From Parafenestella ontariensis (taxonomy: Eukaryota > Ascomycota > Dothideomycetes > Pleosporales > Cucurbitariaceae): a DNA stretch of 64,000 bases. The stretch is from the NCBI GenBank assembly GCA_021596325.1, contig JAKGDA010000012.1, positions 682,001 to 746,000 of the forward strand, given 5' to 3'. The position numbers and the translations under genes are program-made. Shown piece by piece: positions 22,383 through 33,166 of this stretch. A model generated the notes under the pieces. That model ran no database searches and had not been told where the DNA came from. It was given only the letters and a program-made list of their open reading frames with translations. How positions within the stretch are numbered: the first letter of the stretch is position 1; each line of letters starts with the position of its first letter.

Positions 22383-23474
22383 GCACTGCAATCTTTAGCG
22401 CGGACGAGCAGTGAACAACCACTAGGAGCCAAGTTCCTTTACCCCGGCACTGCAATCTCTAGCGCCAACGAGCGGTCTCTTGTCCCTGTACCTCTACCTG
22501 TATGCCTGCCAGGAGTTCTTTATGCAAGGTGTGCACTGCAATTTCTAGCACGCTCGGGACGGTTGATTGTTGCGAGTACGAACATGCGAGAAGTTAATGA
22601 AAGCTTTCAGTCTAGACGTGGAAGTCATCAGCTCGCACCTCATTTGTTAGATCTTTAAGGATGTTGTTCGCCGTTTGATACTCTTCGTTTATATGCGCAT
22701 TTTGAAGGGCTCGTGAGTTGGTTTGAATACGTCAAGATTTGGAAATGTTCTTTCAGAAGTGAATAATGGTTTGTCGACTTCTGTTATTTTGAGAGCTCAA
22801 GTGACTCGGGATGAAGGAGAAGAGCAAGGCATGGCATGCAGGCTCTGAGCAGGAAGTGTGGCGCACCAGTCAAGGCAAAAACCAGTGAATGTACCATCCA
22901 ATGAGGTCATACTGACTTGTCGCCGAAGAGGGACGCTTTGACATGGCTATGTTTGCACTGCAATTTCTAGCGCGGACGAGCAGTGAACGACTCCCGGATA
23001 CAGAAGGTGTTCGTCTTAAGCAATGCACACACACGACTTTTCAGCCTCGCTGCGCCTGCGTCATCCGCCTCTAAGCAGTGTCAACAGCGAGAGAACGTCT
23101 CACCTAACAACCGTCGAACTCTACATATGTACCTATCTAGAGTCGACAAATGCCATACTTGCTGCATTAACTGCACAGTGCTGAATGAAACGTGCATGAT
23201 CGTAGCTCTGATATATTGAAGTGCCAACACGAACTTAGATACTGATGTTTTCACCATAAATTTAACGTCCAGTCTGACTACCTGCGTTGTCACCCAAGTG
23301 ATCAATCCTGAGATCAGCACAATGCGAGGAGCTCTTCTATAGATGGTGGCCACCATCATCACCCTGCACTGCAATCTTTAGTGCCTACGAGCGGTGTCTT
23401 GATCTAATGCTCCTATCAAGTTTCCAGCTTTGAGCCTGCACTGCACTGCAATCTTTAGCGTGGACAAGAGGTCG
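22383..23474 (+). repeat. left cluster of the GCACTGCAATCTTTAGCGC repeat (6 copies, all forward)
   Basis: Six copies of a 19-base core lie at 22383-22401, 22447-22465, 22533-22551, 22955-22973, 23366-23384 and 23443-23461, all in the same orientation. Copies 1 and 4 extend the match to about 34 bases and end in GCAGTG, the inverse of the CACTGC near their start. Copy 5 has perfect 5-base inverted arms, GCACT and AGTGC, around a 9-base centre. The cluster sits downstream of the ankyrin gene. No coding region is supported between the copies. A matching cluster in mostly inverse orientation lies at 33167-34659. Confidence 0.85.
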
Positions 23475-23820
23475 TAGATGATCCTTGCCAGTTGTGTCTT
23501 GTTGAGCTCAGCCTCGTGCAACATGTATGTGTACGGCTGAAAGTTCTTTACCATTCGGGCAGACCTGATTGGACGTCATACGAAGAACTTTGGAGGACGA
23601 GGTTATTACCCATATTCACCGGATGCTGACATGCAGATATGCAGCTGAGTGGCGGTGGCTTGTGAGCGGGCGTGTGTGACAATTCAATTGCAACAGTATG
23701 CTCAAGAATGTACTGTATAGAAAAGAACTTTAGCCTTGAAGGAAAGCGTGATCTCAAAAGAAGGTGTGTGCTAGAAAGGACCTCAGGTGAGTTAGAACTA
23801 ACTATGCAATATCCCGAGAG

Positions 23821-25224
23821 CTAATCAAGAACCTCAAGCACTTTCAGCTTTCCCTTCCGCTCAGCAATCTGCCTTGCGGTAGAGCCTTCCCATGCGCCGC
23901 CTGTAGTTTTCTTATATTTCTTCGCGCCATTAGCCAGCAGGAACTTGACGGTCTCCACCCGGCCTTCTTCAGCCGCAAGATGCAGCCCCGTCCATCCATT
24001 CTTCGCGGTCGCCTCATTCATGTTCTGCCCATTTGCTTTGAGAGCCTCCAGCACCTTGACGTGACCGTTACATGCTGCTAGTAGGAAGGCAGTCCACCCC
24101 ATATTATCTCGCATATTGAGTAGCTTCGGGTTTCTTTGCAATAGTATTTTGACAGTTCCGACTCTATTGTGCAGAGCGGCAATATGGAGCGGCGTGCGTC
24201 CTTCCTTGTTCTTGATCTTCAGATCGATGCCGGGGGCTGTCAGAAGCGTCTTCATGATCTTTGTGTTGCCTTGTCTGGCTGCGAGATGTGCTGCCGTCCA
24301 GCTTTGCGGTGTCAGTGCATTGATAGGGTACTCCTCTTTCTGCAGGAAGTGAATGACTTGTTCGGGCACAGTGAGCGCAACCGCCCAATGGAGAGGGTTT
24401 CGCGGCGCTGGGCCCATTGCCTTTTTCTTTCCGTTGTTTGGCGTATTCATGCCCTGTGGCGTATTATCGATGGTCTTCTGACGTGCGAGCATCTCGTCCC
24501 GATACTCTTTGCACATGTTGTGGTGGTTCTCCAAATCTCGGACCTGACCTTCCCAATCATAGTGCTTCATGAGGTTCTTGAGAAACTGCCATTCACCGAA
24601 TAGCGATATAGTCAGTTGTGCAGTTGCGAACAGCAGAGATTTGTAAAGCCCAATGTACACCATATGTAGGTTCTTTTTTAGATCTCTCATCTTTCCATCA
24701 TCGCTGGGCTGGATTTTGATACGATCGTGACTTGTGGCGTTGAGCACTGTATAATGTGCAACGCTCCTAGCTAACTCGAACATGGACTCTTTTTCCGATC
24801 GGTAGATTTGGTTTACCTGAACAAGGTTAATGTCGATCGATCCAGGGTCCACGTTCATCGGGAGGCATACTGAAAACGCAAGAAACAACGCAGCAGCAGG
24901 TATCGCGACATATGGCCCTCCCACATTTGCGCCTGCTGAAACTAGCTCTTGGATGGTGAGCATGTTGTCACATATTCTGCCAACCTTCTCCGATGATTTA
25001 CTAGCCTCTAAACTCTTCGACTTTTTTTGGATTAGGGCGGATAACTGTTTGTAGCCATCCTCAGATCGAAGTTTCAGTTTAGGTTTACCAAGTTGCTCTT
25101 TGATAATCACGTTGAGCCTGTGCAAACGCTCTTTGCCTTTTTCGTCATCGTTGAGGGCGCTGTAGGCTTCTTTCCAAAGATTTGGCGTGCGCTTGCTAGA
25201 GTTGCTGACGACTGAGTTCGGCAT
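23821..25224 (-). CDS. NWD-domain plus ankyrin-repeat protein, NLR-like without NACHT
   Basis: An intronless frame of 467 residues. The first 250 residues open with LWKEAYSALNDDEK and include GPYVAIPAAALFLAFSVC, the pattern of the fungal N-terminal NWD domain found on STAND/NLR proteins. About six ankyrin repeats follow from residue 273 to the end: NPLHWAV, WTAAHLAARQGN, RTPLHIAALHNR, WTAFLLAACNGH, WTGLHLAAEEGR and STARQIAERKG. No nucleotide-binding domain lies between them: there is no P-loop and no DGLDE-type Walker B. In fungal NLRs the usual order is NWD, NACHT, then repeats, so this looks like a natural or derived short form. It is the leftmost gene of the repeat-bounded island and is transcribed outward, toward the left repeat cluster. 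Likely role: non-self sensing or regulation of a full NLR (inference). Confidence 0.85.
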   Translation of the reverse strand: MPNSVVSNSSKRTPNLWKEAYSALNDDEKGKERLHRLNVIIKEQLGKPKLKLRSEDGYKQLSALIQKKSKSLEASKSSEKVGRICDNMLTIQELVSAGANVGGPYVAIPAAALFLAFSVCLPMNVDPGSIDINLVQVNQIYRSEKESMFELARSVAHYTVLNATSHDRIKIQPSDDGKMRDLKKNLHMVYIGLYKSLLFATAQLTISLFGEWQFLKNLMKHYDWEGQVRDLENHHNMCKEYRDEMLARQKTIDNTPQGMNTPNNGKKKAMGPAPRNPLHWAVALTVPEQVIHFLQKEEYPINALTPQSWTAAHLAARQGNTKIMKTLLTAPGIDLKIKNKEGRTPLHIAALHNRVGTVKILLQRNPKLLNMRDNMGWTAFLLAACNGHVKVLEALKANGQNMNEATAKNGWTGLHLAAEEGRVETVKFLLANGAKKYKKTTGGAWEGSTARQIAERKGKLKVLEVLD

Positions 25225-25793
25225 CGGAGAAAGGTGGGGGTGTGGGTGAGAACAATCGAACTGACTTCAAGCTTGGGCTTTTTGTCAGAGGAGCACTGTG
25301 TACAATTAAATGCTCTACGGTATCCGATGCTAGCATAAGCCGATAGCTCAGTCCCAGGCTTCAATTTCCAATGGTGGGCACAGCCCCCACTTCAAGCCGG
25401 CGTATGAATGCGGGGTCCGATTCTCGACTGACCGCTATGCTATCCATGACCCTCCACGACATCTCACTGGAAGCATACAATCATTTCAAATGGTTTGTGA
25501 TGTTTTTATATTCAAAAATAACGGTCAAAGCCAGGTAATTGCTGCACAGAGTTAAGATCGGAGCTATGAGCTTCTAAATGTAGACGTCATGCGTGCGCGA
25601 CCTTGCGAAGCTTTTTCATTGAACACAAATGCCAAACAGAATAAGAACCAAAACCCAAGCATCACCGCAGCCTTTATACCATAGGTATCCATGTGTGCAT
25701 TATATCAATACTGTTCTGGCTGGATGAGCGGGCGCGAGTGTTGAAAGTGCTTGGTCCGATAAACTCCCAAAAATGACCGTGGGGGCCAGATGA
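25225..25793. other. gap between the NWD-ankyrin and NLR genes
   Basis: About 570 bases, holding the promoter of the ankyrin gene and the 3' end of the NLR gene, which are transcribed in the same direction. A tRNA-like patch near 25338-25445 does not fold and was rejected. Nothing else seen. Confidence 0.45.
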
Positions 25794-28700
25794 CTACTGC
25801 CGATCGTGCAGTTTCTGATGTCGCTTGCAATCATTGAGACGTGTGAATGCTTTGCCGCACTCTGGACATTCGAAGGGCCTTTCGCCACGATGGCTCATTT
25901 CGTGGTTGTTGCGATGGAAGTTACGAGTAAATGTCTTTCCGCATATACTGCAAGCGTGCTCTGCTTTGGCAGTCTTAACTGTAGCGGAGTTGAATGTTTC
26001 GGCCAAATCACTCATCTCAGGATGAAACGCTCTGGTGTGCTTCTCAAGGTCTTTCGGATTTGCGAACCCCTCTGCTCCAAGACAGTCTGGAACCTCGCAT
26101 TGGAACGGGCGATCGTGAATGTTGACGTGGCGCTTCCTGGCTTTCGCGTCTTTGAACCCTTCTGAAAAGTATCTGCAGGTGATTTTCGGACACTTGAACA
26201 GTCTTTCGTCATCGTAGAATCTGCGGTACGCGGCCAGGTCATCCACGTTTGCCTTGATGGGTAACTCCTCGAGCACTTTACGGTTACGCTCAAGCGCTAT
26301 GGCGAGACTCTTAATGCTAACTTTATGTCGTGCTTCGAAGCCCTTCTTCTGGAAGGTGTAGATATGGCTCGTAAGAAGGACTAGACTGTCATAGAACGGG
26401 TAGTCCTGAAACAGGCTGCAATTCGTTTTGCAGTCTTCCACAAGTCCGGTTTCCCAATTTTCTTCATGGTACATCGCCATGAAGTCGTCGATAGCAGCCG
26501 AGATAGCTCCTAAATGAGCTTGTTGGTCGGTCGCCTCGTTTAGAAACCTGGACCCGCTATTGACCCAAGCGTTGACATGGTGGAACCACTTCGCAATAGC
26601 ATAGTCTTGAAAAGCAAAATGACCGTCCAAAGCCATCTCTCGAAGCTTAGTATCATCTGGAGGCTGATCGACATTGAAGCAAGGGAATGTCAGATATTGA
26701 AGACACAGACTCGCAAGCTCGCATTCAATAGAAGGCTCGTGAATGTCGTTCGTTACGTTTGTGATGTATCTAAAAGGGTTAATATACAACCGACATTTGG
26801 TGGCTGAGAAGTCTTACGTCTTAGCTGTACTGTGCACAAGAGAGACACGGTCGCCGCTCAAAAGTACGAGTGATCCACATATGTCGTGGATGTGTTTGCG
26901 TAGATGACGATCGTCATATTCGATAGTTTGAGAATCAATGTCAATAGATAAAGCGATCTGGATTTCCTTCCAGGTGAGTCGTCGTTTCGCACACACCATC
27001 CAGCCCAGAAGTCTTTTGGCCTTGGCCCACTCTGTAGGACACGATGTATGTTTTATGCGACGCAGAATTCGTTCGTAGCTTTCCACCAGTCAGTATCTCT
27101 TTAAAAAAATTGGTAGATTACGACTCCACCATGATTAGTTTCCTTAGGTAGTGTTCGCTGAGCACATACGCTTCTTTGAGTCCATCGGGAAAATTCTCTT
27201 CTTTGATTGCATCCAATAGCTCCGCACGCGTGGGTTGTTCGAACAGATTTTGCAACACGAGCCTCGCATAGAGAAACATGCCTAAACAGTGTTAGTGGAA
27301 GGCTTAACCAATAAGAGCCTCAACGAACCTTTGGCGTTGGCTACGGTGAGGTTCTGGAGATATCCCTTCATGTCGTCCGTAAAAGGCGAGAACTTCTGGG
27401 CAATCTGTTCCACCCACGACCTGGTATACGTCTGAATATCGCCCTCGTTGTCACTATCAGAGAGTCTCATGGTCTGTGGCGTCATTCTGGCGACTGAAGA
27501 GCTGTGAAGCGCTCGTCGGATGTCTGCATAGTCTTGGCTAACGAGGAAGACACGAATCTTTCCAGGCTGATCTGTATCGCATTGACCGGCAATCTGCATG
27601 AGCGTTTCCAAGGCTTGTTTCCTCTCGACCTGATCGCATTCATCAAGGCCATCCACAACGATGAATAACTTAGGGACGGCAGAGCATAGATCCTCCAAAA
27701 GTTTCTTCGCTTGCGTTATTGATCGGAGAGAGGGTTCCCCACTTTGTGTACGCTTCGTATGGCATGGGGGCAGCATTTGGGGGTATTGGTCCAGAAGTTG
27801 GTCTGCAAGTCCTTTAAGGATACCAACCGCCGAGTGACTCGCCTGATCTCCCTCGCGACAATAGAAATAACTAGTCTTGAAGTCCGAGTTCTTTTTGCAC
27901 TCATCAATGACAGCAGATGCCAGGATCGTCTTGCCTGATTCGAGTAAGCGATACGATAATGTATGTAAGTGTGAAGACGACTTACCAGCGCCTGGTATAC
28001 CGCACATCCACACTATAGGTGTGGCTGGCACATCGCTAGCTATCCATTGTTTCATGGTTTCATGGCTCAATATCCATCGCGCAGTCGTAGGGTATTTTTT
28101 CCGAATTCGACAAAACTCGCTATGATCTTCATGTGGCTGCTGCCCGACTGCCAACCACTCTCTAACTGATAACATCTTCTTTGCTGTTTCATCCTCAATC
28201 ATCTTTTCCAGGTTAGACTTCAAGTCCGTAATGTCCTCTTTATATCGACGATACTGAGCGAGAGTGGCACGGCATTCCACGAGATCCTTATGTCGACCGA
28301 GACTTCTCAGGATTCCATTAAATTTTGTGTTGAAATTCTTCCACATTGATCGAAAAAACCGTGTCCATACTGTCAACCCATCCATCAGCGCAGGTCGAAG
28401 GGCATGGGTGGAGCACCTACATTTTCCGGAAAAGAACTTCATCGCTTGTTGATGGAAGTCCAGAATGTCAATGTACATTAATTCCAGAGCATCGACCATG
28501 TGAGGACTTTTGTCAAAGAGCGATTCGTATTCCGACAAAAGAGGCATTTGCTCCCCAATTTGTTTATAGGCATCTAGCAGGGTCTCAAATGAGTCTGCAA
28601 ATGTACTTGCGGTCTGTTGCAGTTAGGAGCGAGGTACATTCGTGTACAAACATAGACTAACCAGTAACAGAAACTTCATAGGGCCCCAAATGAAAGCAAC

Positions 28701-29036
28701 CAAATCTGCGGCATTCAGAAATACCTCAACAGTTTGCCCAAATTGCTGCATCGCTTCGAGACAGGAACTTATCCGAGATAGGTGCATCATCTCCATGCGG
28801 TTTTCTTGTTCTCTCTGGATTCGACTGATGTCCGCACAAAGTTGCTCATAAGTGGTATTTGAAAAGCTGGTCAAATTCGTTCCTGATAGTCTCGCACGGA
28901 ACTTTCTTACAGCTTGAGTCAAGGCCTCACTTGGGGGTGTTGGCGGGGGAGTACTTCCTCCGACCAGTGTCTGCTGCTGAGAAAGAGCACCCGTCGATGT
29001 ACGGCTGCTCTGCTGGGATGAAAAGGGAGTTGCCAT
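25794..29036 (-). CDS. NACHT-type NLR with C-terminal C2H2 zinc fingers
   Basis: Six exons on the minus strand: 29036-28662, 28613-27986, 27934-27329, 27281-27170, 27078-26818 and 26769-25794. They join in frame to 985 residues. The N-terminal part resembles DUF7708, the fungal STAND N-terminal domain, with LVAFIWGPMKFLLLV near residue 110. The NACHT domain has the P-loop GIPGAGKT near 330, split by an intron, and Walker B LFIVVDGLDECD near 430. A winged-helix-like region with RRLTWKEIQIALSI follows. The end (about 820-985) carries two degenerate fingers and two clear C2H2 fingers (HACSICGKTF and FECPECGKAF). Fungal NLRs act in allorecognition and cell death. Zinc fingers instead of WD40, ankyrin or TPR repeats suggest DNA or protein binding as the output (inference). 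The gene is head-to-head with the SNF2/RING gene. Confidence 0.88.
27935..27985 (-). other. 51-base stop-free intron inside the NLR Walker A motif
   Basis: It begins GTAAGTC and ends CAG on the minus strand. Spliced, the P-loop reads GIPGAGKT. Unspliced, the frame stays open, gains 17 residues and still reads GIPGAGKS. Both forms keep GxxxxGK[ST]. Confidence 0.75.
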
Positions 29037-29398
29037 GACATTCAGTACGTCCGAAAGGAGAGGAACCTCAGCGTCGTTCGTAATACTGCTTCTGGTGCAC
29101 AGGTCTCGGCTAGTGCCAAGTAGGTTCGCAACATATATTAAAAAATATAGGCACTTCTGCGCCGGCTACCAAATTCTGAATAAAGGCGAATCTGGAAGGA
29201 TGTCCACGAAAAGGTTCAGACTGAAGGGATAACGAACGGGGAGAGAAAGCCCACAAGGTGGGCGGAGCAAGGCTGAAGACATCGGCAGCTCAAACGAGTG
29301 GCTTATGCGGAGCGCAAACACAGCCTTCTGCGAATGGCCAGCTGATAAGCGCCGGCGCACCAGGCAGACGTCGGTACATCTTTTGAACAGAATGGACG
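29037..29398. promoter_or_regulatory. bidirectional promoter between the NLR and SNF2/RING genes
   Basis: About 360 bases separate the NLR start codon from the first supported SNF2 exon on the opposite strand. The true distance may be shorter if the SNF2 gene has further 5' exons. No specific binding motif recognised. Confidence 0.5.
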
Positions 29399-32300
29399 GT
29401 GCATATTCCCACGAAATCAGTTAAATATCAGGACGGCAGTAACAAAAGGGTCAGTTTAGGTCTCAAGGATACCACGGTCGCCAAGGCGCTAAATCACGAC
29501 GCGTTCCCGTCACACAGTCCAATGGCTCTCAAGCATCTGCTGAACGATGAGGACATCATCGACATATACCCGGTTCACGATAGGCATATAGGCTGGGAGG
29601 AGCAGGGAGTTTCCCATGAGTAGGTAGATTTCATTTGTTAGAAGAGACGCTAATAACGCCAGGTCCATTCCCTTTCTACCAAATCAGACATGGGACCAAT
29701 ATGTTGGCGAACTTTTTGGCGCGCAGAGCATGGATGGCGGCTCGTTGCACCATCCTCACGAGAATGATGTTGGATATGAGTCACTTCAATACACACAAGA
29801 ACAGATTGAGCACTGGACTACAGGTGAAGTACACCAGCACGACTCTGATAGGGATGCTCCTTGCGAGGATGAATACATATGCTTCGGAACGGCAAGTGAC
29901 CCACGCTAAGTCTCTTCCTTAGAACCGAACTGAAGTATCGTTTGAGCTACATTTAGTTTGCAGTCCTAAACGCTACGGTGATTGGCTACCGAATGGATAT
30001 TGAGACTGACGTTCTTTATTAGATTTTTCGAACATCAATAAAACTCTGTGGTAGCATGCAAGAGCTGGACGACTTGTTGAGCTCGAGTTCTATAGGCCCT
30101 ATTCAAGGCCATGCGCAAATGAAACTGATCAAATCCGAGGCGCAGTTTCTTATCGCATTTTCAGGCGGCATTGTGCTTGGAGAGGTGAATGCACAATTGG
30201 AGAAAGCCTTGACCAACATCACTGAACAGCAATACCAACTGGACTTTGAAGTGTTCGCTCCAGTTAGAGCTATTCGAGAAACGATTAGCAGGGCGACCAA
30301 GGAAAAAGATGCTGTTGTTCGTGTTCAAATCAACGTCTACGGACCTCGAGCGATTGCCCTGAATATCGGCGAAGAGCTTTCCCAGCAGAAGATATATCTG
30401 CAACGTCCTGGATATGTCCGACATGGTGCCACATATGAGAATCCTCATGTTCTCACCCTTGCGGGCTTTCACCCCTCGGCATTAGAAGTCGCCTTACAAA
30501 GTGAGGAAAAGGGATTAGAGAAGCCTAGTTTGGAAACATTGAAGGAGACTCTCACAGAAGTGTATTCGTCGCTCACACGCGGCCAGAATCTTAGAGGGTT
30601 AGAGGGAGACGAGCGATTGAGGACGTCGCTCCTACTGTGAGTCAATCCTTTACCTAACTGTGATGAATAAATTTCCCTTAGACTTGATATGGAGACCCCA
30701 TGTTAACTAATTTAGTCATCAGAAGACGGCCTTAGATTTTATGATGCAACGCGAAAATGGTCCAATTCCGGAAGCATACACGCTTTGGAAACCAGCTGAG
30801 AAGGATGGCATGGCATGGTAGGTTTTCTGAGCTTGCTATTGCGCATACTAAAAGATAATACAGCTATCGACATTCTGTCACAGATATCACCAGTACGTCA
30901 CCTAACGGAGATCTGTGAATCACTTACTGACTTGCTATAGGTAGACTTGAACAAATCGAAACCGGCGGTGGAATTTTGGCCGACGAAATGGGCATGGGTA
31001 AATCGTTATCTATCCTGGCTCTTATCCTGCGAACACTGGATGATGCACATAGATGGACAACTCAGCTTGATATAGCGGCATCGGAAACAATGATTGGAGG
31101 CTCGAGACGAAGGCAGCGCTCCAGAGGGACTTTAATTGTGGCGTCATCCGACCGTGCGTATTTTGCGACAACACTCCTTGACTTTGTCACTAATCATCCC
31201 TCATCAGTCATGATCAATGAATGGTTCCAAGAACTCGAGAAGTGAGATAGATCTTGTTTTGCTACAGCTATTTGTCTAACGAGGACAGGCATTTTGATGC
31301 ACCTACTTGTAGGTCACTAGCGACCTTTAAGTACCACGGAAAAAACCGAGAGTGTTCACGTCCAAAGCTCTGTGAGGCTGATATAGTCATCACAACATAC
31401 CACACACTTGCTTCCGAATTCTCAGGCACTAAAAACCATTTGAGCGAAATTGAGTGGTATAGACTTGTACTTGATGAAGGTAAACGCTCTTGGTCTGCTT
31501 CAATCAAGGAGGTGTCTAACAAGCAGATAGCACATATCATACGCCGACAGTCCACTGGGCTCTACCGTACTGTAGCAGAACTCACGGCGCGATCACGATG
31601 GTGTCTCACTGGGACTCCGATCCAGAACCGTCTCGAAGACATGGGCTCCTTACTCGCCTTCTTGAGAGTTAATCCGTTCCACAGTCTCTCTACATTTCGA
31701 AAGTACATCGCTCTTCCATTTGATGAAGGTGGAAAACGTCGTCAACTAGCCATCGAACGCTTCACTCGGCTTTTGGACTCGCTTTGCCTTCGACGAACCA
31801 AAGACTTACTTCATCTACCAGAGCAACAAACGCGCATTCGCAACATTGCGTTGTCTCCAGAAGAACGAATCCAATACGATCAAACCCAGAACATAATGTT
31901 CCGTGCGGTTCGCAATCAAGTCGGCGTTTTTGACCAAAAGAGTACCCTGGGGATGTTTCAGGTACAGCTCCAGCTACGCATCCTTTGCAACCATGGGACT
32001 TGGCAACAACCGTTCTCGTGGAATCGCCGCAAGCTGCATCTACTAGATGAGAGAGAAGCTTTGGAGGCTTCATTGGGTAGGGACGGTGAAGCGACTTGCT
32101 CTGCATGCCGGCAAACGATGCCACTCTTCAGTACTGGCACGATGTTTCGACGATACACTGAGCATTGTAGACATGTCTTGTGCTCAGAGTGTCTCGAACA
32201 GAGCATGCCAAACGGTCAAGAGGACTTACCGACCAGTTGCCCTCTGTGCTCCTCGCTTTGGAACGTGGCCACACAGGCTCCACGCGCAAAGCATGCATCC

Positions 32301-32957
32301 CAAGAGGACATGTATTTCCGGGCGGAGGGGCGATCTTCGAAGATGGAGACCCTGATGAACGACGTCTTGGTCGATATCTGGACGACGAAGAGGTAAGTCT
32401 AGTCAAGTATGCGGGTTGTCAAGTTCGAACGAATCTGACGAGGTTGCCCAGTATAATCTTCACCTGTTGGACGCGGACTTTAGATTTGCTCCAATTCTAC
32501 CTTGGAAAAGCCAATTTTAGCTCGGATAACTTCAAGAGAATTGATGGCGAATGCCCCACAGCCAAACGGGAAAGAATTCTGCATGAGTTTGCAACTAGTC
32601 CACAACTGCGCGTCCTTGTAATGACGACGGGTACCGGAGCTGTAGGGTGGGTGCACAAATGATAGGTGATTGACCAAAGGACTGACAAGATTGCTAGGCT
32701 AAATCTTGCCACCGCGAATCGCGTGTTCATAGTCGAACCCCAATGGAATCCCTCTGTTGAGAATCAAGCCATAGCTCGGGCATTACGCCTAGGCCAGAAG
32801 CAGCCGGTATTGGTCACTCGTTATGTAGTAGATCAAACTGTAGAGCAGGTAATACGGCAGGCTATCGAGCTTTTGTTCATTCCACTGACACTCACAGGAT
32901 ATGAGAGCGTTGCAGGATACCAAACTGGAGAGAGCCAACCTTGTCAAGAGTGGTTAA
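29399..32957 (+). CDS. SNF2-family ATPase with embedded RING finger (Rad5/Rad16/HLTF-like)
   Basis: Exons fit in frame as about 29399-29619, 29663-29891, 30023-30636, 30716-30817, 30864-30892, 30941-31153, 31208-31241, 31289-31479, 31531-32392, 32452-32646, 32698-32848 and 32898-32957. The intron after 29891 is of GC..AG type. ATPase motif I is ADEMGMGKS, motif II is DEAH (restored by splicing) and motif III is WCLTGTPIQNR. A C3HC4-type RING runs from CSAC to CPLC near 32095-32255. The C-terminal helicase half has SIIFTCWTRTLDLL, LNLATANRVFIVEPQWNP and ALRLGQKQ. Such proteins remodel chromatin or act as helicase-like ubiquitin ligases in DNA damage tolerance. Many fungal genomes hold several divergent copies, and this seems one of those, not the core Rad5. 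The first exon has no convincing ATG, so the 5' end is incomplete. Confidence 0.83.
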
Positions 32958-33166
32958 TACAAATACAATGGGATTTCATTCACTACACTACCCCTGCCCA
33001 GGTCTTCAACATCAAACTTCATCAATTTGATTCCTCTGATGAAGCGGATCCTATGTGACTCCTTTGATAAAGCGCACGCCATGAACCCTTGTCTAGACTT
33101 AGATCCCTTCCTGCAAAACCACAAAACTTGCTCGAATATCGGTGGTAGAGCAGTGACCCCTTATGG
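32958..33166. other. 3' flank of the SNF2/RING gene
   Basis: No coding region seen. It leads into the right repeat cluster. An apparent extension of the last open frame to 33058 disappears when the final intron is removed. Confidence 0.5.

Noticed and set aside
25338..25445. tRNA-like patch with TAGCTCAG and a GGGTCCGATTC-like box
   Set aside because: The two boxes suggest A and B promoter boxes, but neither the acceptor stem nor a 5-base T stem can be formed, and no anticodon arm fits. At most a degenerate relic.
32898..33058. Extension of the SNF2 frame to 33058
   Set aside because: Removing the intron 32849-32897 gives a shorter, family-like end at 32957; the longer frame is intron read-through.
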